Assembly (NCBI RefSeq): GCF_000013765.1
Contig: NC_007954.1
Span: 2,852,001 to 2,916,000 of the forward strand
DNA length: 64,000 bases
Reading direction: 5' to 3'
Source: Shewanella denitrificans OS217
GTDB lineage: Bacteria; Pseudomonadota; Gammaproteobacteria; Enterobacterales; Shewanellaceae
This document shows positions 62,580-64,000 of the stretch, in pieces (the first letter of the stretch is position 1; each line of letters opens with the position of its first letter). The position numbers were made by a program, and so were the translations under genes. The notes below the pieces were generated by a model, which saw only the letters and a program-made list of their open reading frames with translations, had not been told where the DNA came from and ran no database searches.

Positions 62580-64000
62580 TTATTTTGTCTTCTTTGTAAA
62601 ACGACATTCCCGCTCTCATCGTATCGGTATTCTTTCACTTCATTGCCTGCTGTTATTTTTATCGGCCATGGATGAGTTGCATGCCACTCAGTGGTGGTTA
62701 ACTTCTGCTCAGGAGTGCCAAAGGAGTCATAACGTGTAATCTCCAAACCTCTGGGATTATAAGCAAATAAAGTTGTTACACCTTTCCAATTCGTTTGCTT
62801 GTGAACTAGTCCCTTCGAAGTTCCAGTCGTGTAATAGCTATAACTTTTATTTGCAGCCATGCAGTTATTCGATGCTTCACCTTCGATGAAAGTAAAACGT
62901 TTATCCCCAGTGCTGTTACTAAAGTTATAGGTGGTCCTTTTCCCTAAAGGGTTTGTCACCGTTGTACTGAGTTCGCCATTATAATTAAAACTAACAAGTT
63001 GCTGATTATCGCCTTTTACATTTTCGATAACTCGGCCCATGTTGTCATATTCCCAGTTAACATAACGATTGCCCTGTTCATTGGTGATACCCGTTAACGC
63101 ATACGGATAACGGCTGTCTTCAAAATGATATTGTCGAGTTTCTGTCGTAATAAAAGTACCTGGCACGCTCTCTAGCTGCCGTTCAACCTTGATAAGATTA
63201 CCAACGGGATCATAGCTATAGTTAACGTGAGCCCCATCCAGTTCTGATGATAATCTAGTTAGCTGGCCATCCTGATTATAGCTAAGTACTATACTGCCCC
63301 CAAAGCTGTGAGCTACCGATACAAGTTGACCAATTTGGTTATATGCAAGTGTCTGATAAAGCGATTCTGTTTTCTGAAGTTGAATCAATTTTCCGTTCAA
63401 ATCATATAGCTCTTTTAGCCCACCGCTAAACTCATAAAGCCAGCCCGTTTGTACATTGTCTTTAATCACTTGCAAAATACGTTTACCAGTTGCCTGTGAG
63501 GACAGGTAGTCTGCCCCTGATTTAGTAAATTGAAGGTCGGTTCCCGTAGGGCGATGTAAAATGGCCCTATTGCCTGTGATATACATGCGATAATCATAAC
63601 TGTGTCGCCACTGTCTATGGCCACTTACAGGTGGTTGATATCGCACACTGCCATCCTCTTCAGTATATTCACGCCAAGGTTTCGCAATAAGGTGACTATA
63701 TTTACTCGCCACCCCTGTGTATCCCACTGGCTGCAGATAACGTTTCCAATTGCTAAATGATGTGGCTGGAAGTGGATTAAATTGGATACTGAATTGTGGA
63801 TTAGCTTCAGGGGCTCTATAGCTGCGATAGTTCCTATTAAAGTTTAATGGGAACTGTTTATTACCTACAAAATCAGGCAATTCTTGCTGTACTTTCTCTC
63901 CTGTTGAGATGACAACTGGATTCCCCGCTGTCATCTCACACTGTTTAGGCCCTTCTCCTTCACATTGGCCTGTTTCAAGGTTTAGTAATGGCTTTGACGG
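62576..64000 (-). CDS. RHS N-terminal subunit A (5' end outside window)
   Basis: Paralogue of subunit B. The frame is open to the right edge, reading SKPLLNLETGQCEGEGPKQC then EMTAGNPVVISTGEKVQ, so the gene begins beyond 64000. The rest matches B closely (NYRSYRAPEANP, YPYALTGITNEQGNRYVNWEYD, NGELSTTVTNPLGKRTTYNFS) and ends YRYDESGNVVLQRRQNK with no core or tip. It overlaps B by four bases (ATGA). Confidence 0.85.
   Translation of the reverse strand, partial: PSKPLLNLETGQCEGEGPKQCEMTAGNPVVISTGEKVQQELPDFVGNKQFPLNFNRNYRSYRAPEANPQFSIQFNPLPATSFSNWKRYLQPVGYTGVASKYSHLIAKPWREYTEEDGSVRYQPPVSGHRQWRHSYDYRMYITGNRAILHRPTGTDLQFTKSGADYLSSQATGKRILQVIKDNVQTGWLYEFSGGLKELYDLNGKLIQLQKTESLYQTLAYNQIGQLVSVAHSFGGSIVLSYNQDGQLTRLSSELDGAHVNYSYDPVGNLIKVERQLESVPGTFITTETRQYHFEDSRYPYALTGITNEQGNRYVNWEYDNMGRVIENVKGDNQQLVSFNYNGELSTTVTNPLGKRTTYNFSNSTGDKRFTFIEGEASNNCMAANKSYSYYTTGTSKGLVHKQTNWKGVTTLFAYNPRGLEITRYDSFGTPEQKLTTTEWHATHPWPIKITAGNEVKEYRYDESGNVVLQRRQNK

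Noticed and set aside
62377..62739. Plus-strand frame of 120 codons over the junction of RHS subunits A and B
   Set aside because: It is antisense to two well-supported coding regions and has no recognisable domain.

Overview
The window looks like a chromosomal segment of a marine or aquatic Shewanella. The gene order pflB-pflA-yfbV-ackA-pta, the TtpC-type second TonB system, the two large TonB-dependent receptors, the PanP-type decarboxylase and the moderate G+C content all fit that genus. The assignment rests on recognised gene families and order; no database search was possible.

From 1 to about 50,800 the content is mostly housekeeping and metabolic. The order is: a c-di-GMP phosphodiesterase cut by the left edge, topoisomerase III, a secreted M28 peptidase, a TrmK-type tRNA methyltransferase and a TonB-dependent receptor. 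A mixed-acid fermentation block follows (9.4-18.9 kb): a DUF3360 membrane protein, pflB and pflA, then ackA and pta. The DUF3360 gene and pflB each carry the same perfect PdhR-type operator, so they are probably controlled together. Next come a lipoprotein, a Yip1 protein, glnS, feoAB, a GNAT acetyltransferase, ppiC and a DUF885 lipoprotein. A six-gene TonB2/TtpC energy-transducing operon (29.2-34.2 kb) sits beside its probable client receptor. The repair genes polB and dinG are divergent, with a LexA box in front of dinG. Then follow priC, a DUF2057 protein, a ComFB-like protein, the 4.5S SRP RNA, panP, a chemotaxis receptor and rluB.

From about 51,300 to the right edge lies an accessory region, all on the minus strand: a polymorphic RHS/YD-repeat toxin locus. 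In transcription order it has two paralogous N-terminal RHS proteins (the first leaves the window), a separate exported C-terminal RHS protein with a glycine-rich membrane-active-looking tip and a membrane immunity candidate, and then three orphan tips. Orphan 1 ends in a DUF4258-like domain followed by a 155-aa partner. Orphan 2 ends in a domain strikingly like vertebrate serum amyloid A, is split by an ISAs1-family insertion sequence, and is followed by a 49-aa membrane protein. Orphan 3 ends in a probable permuted NlpC/P60 (LRAT-like) domain, followed by a 91-aa membrane protein. The main gene and orphan 3 share a direct repeat of about 1,546 bp that appears identical, 6,016 bp apart. Recombination across it would swap the toxin tip.

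The most notable items are this tip array with its serum-amyloid-A-like tip, the twin PdhR operators tying an uncharacterised transporter-like protein to pyruvate formate-lyase, a 26-codon gene with its own promoter and terminator, and a pair of facing DnaA boxes. Several starts were moved from the longest possible reading frame to internal ATGs with better ribosome binding sites; this is stated in each entry.
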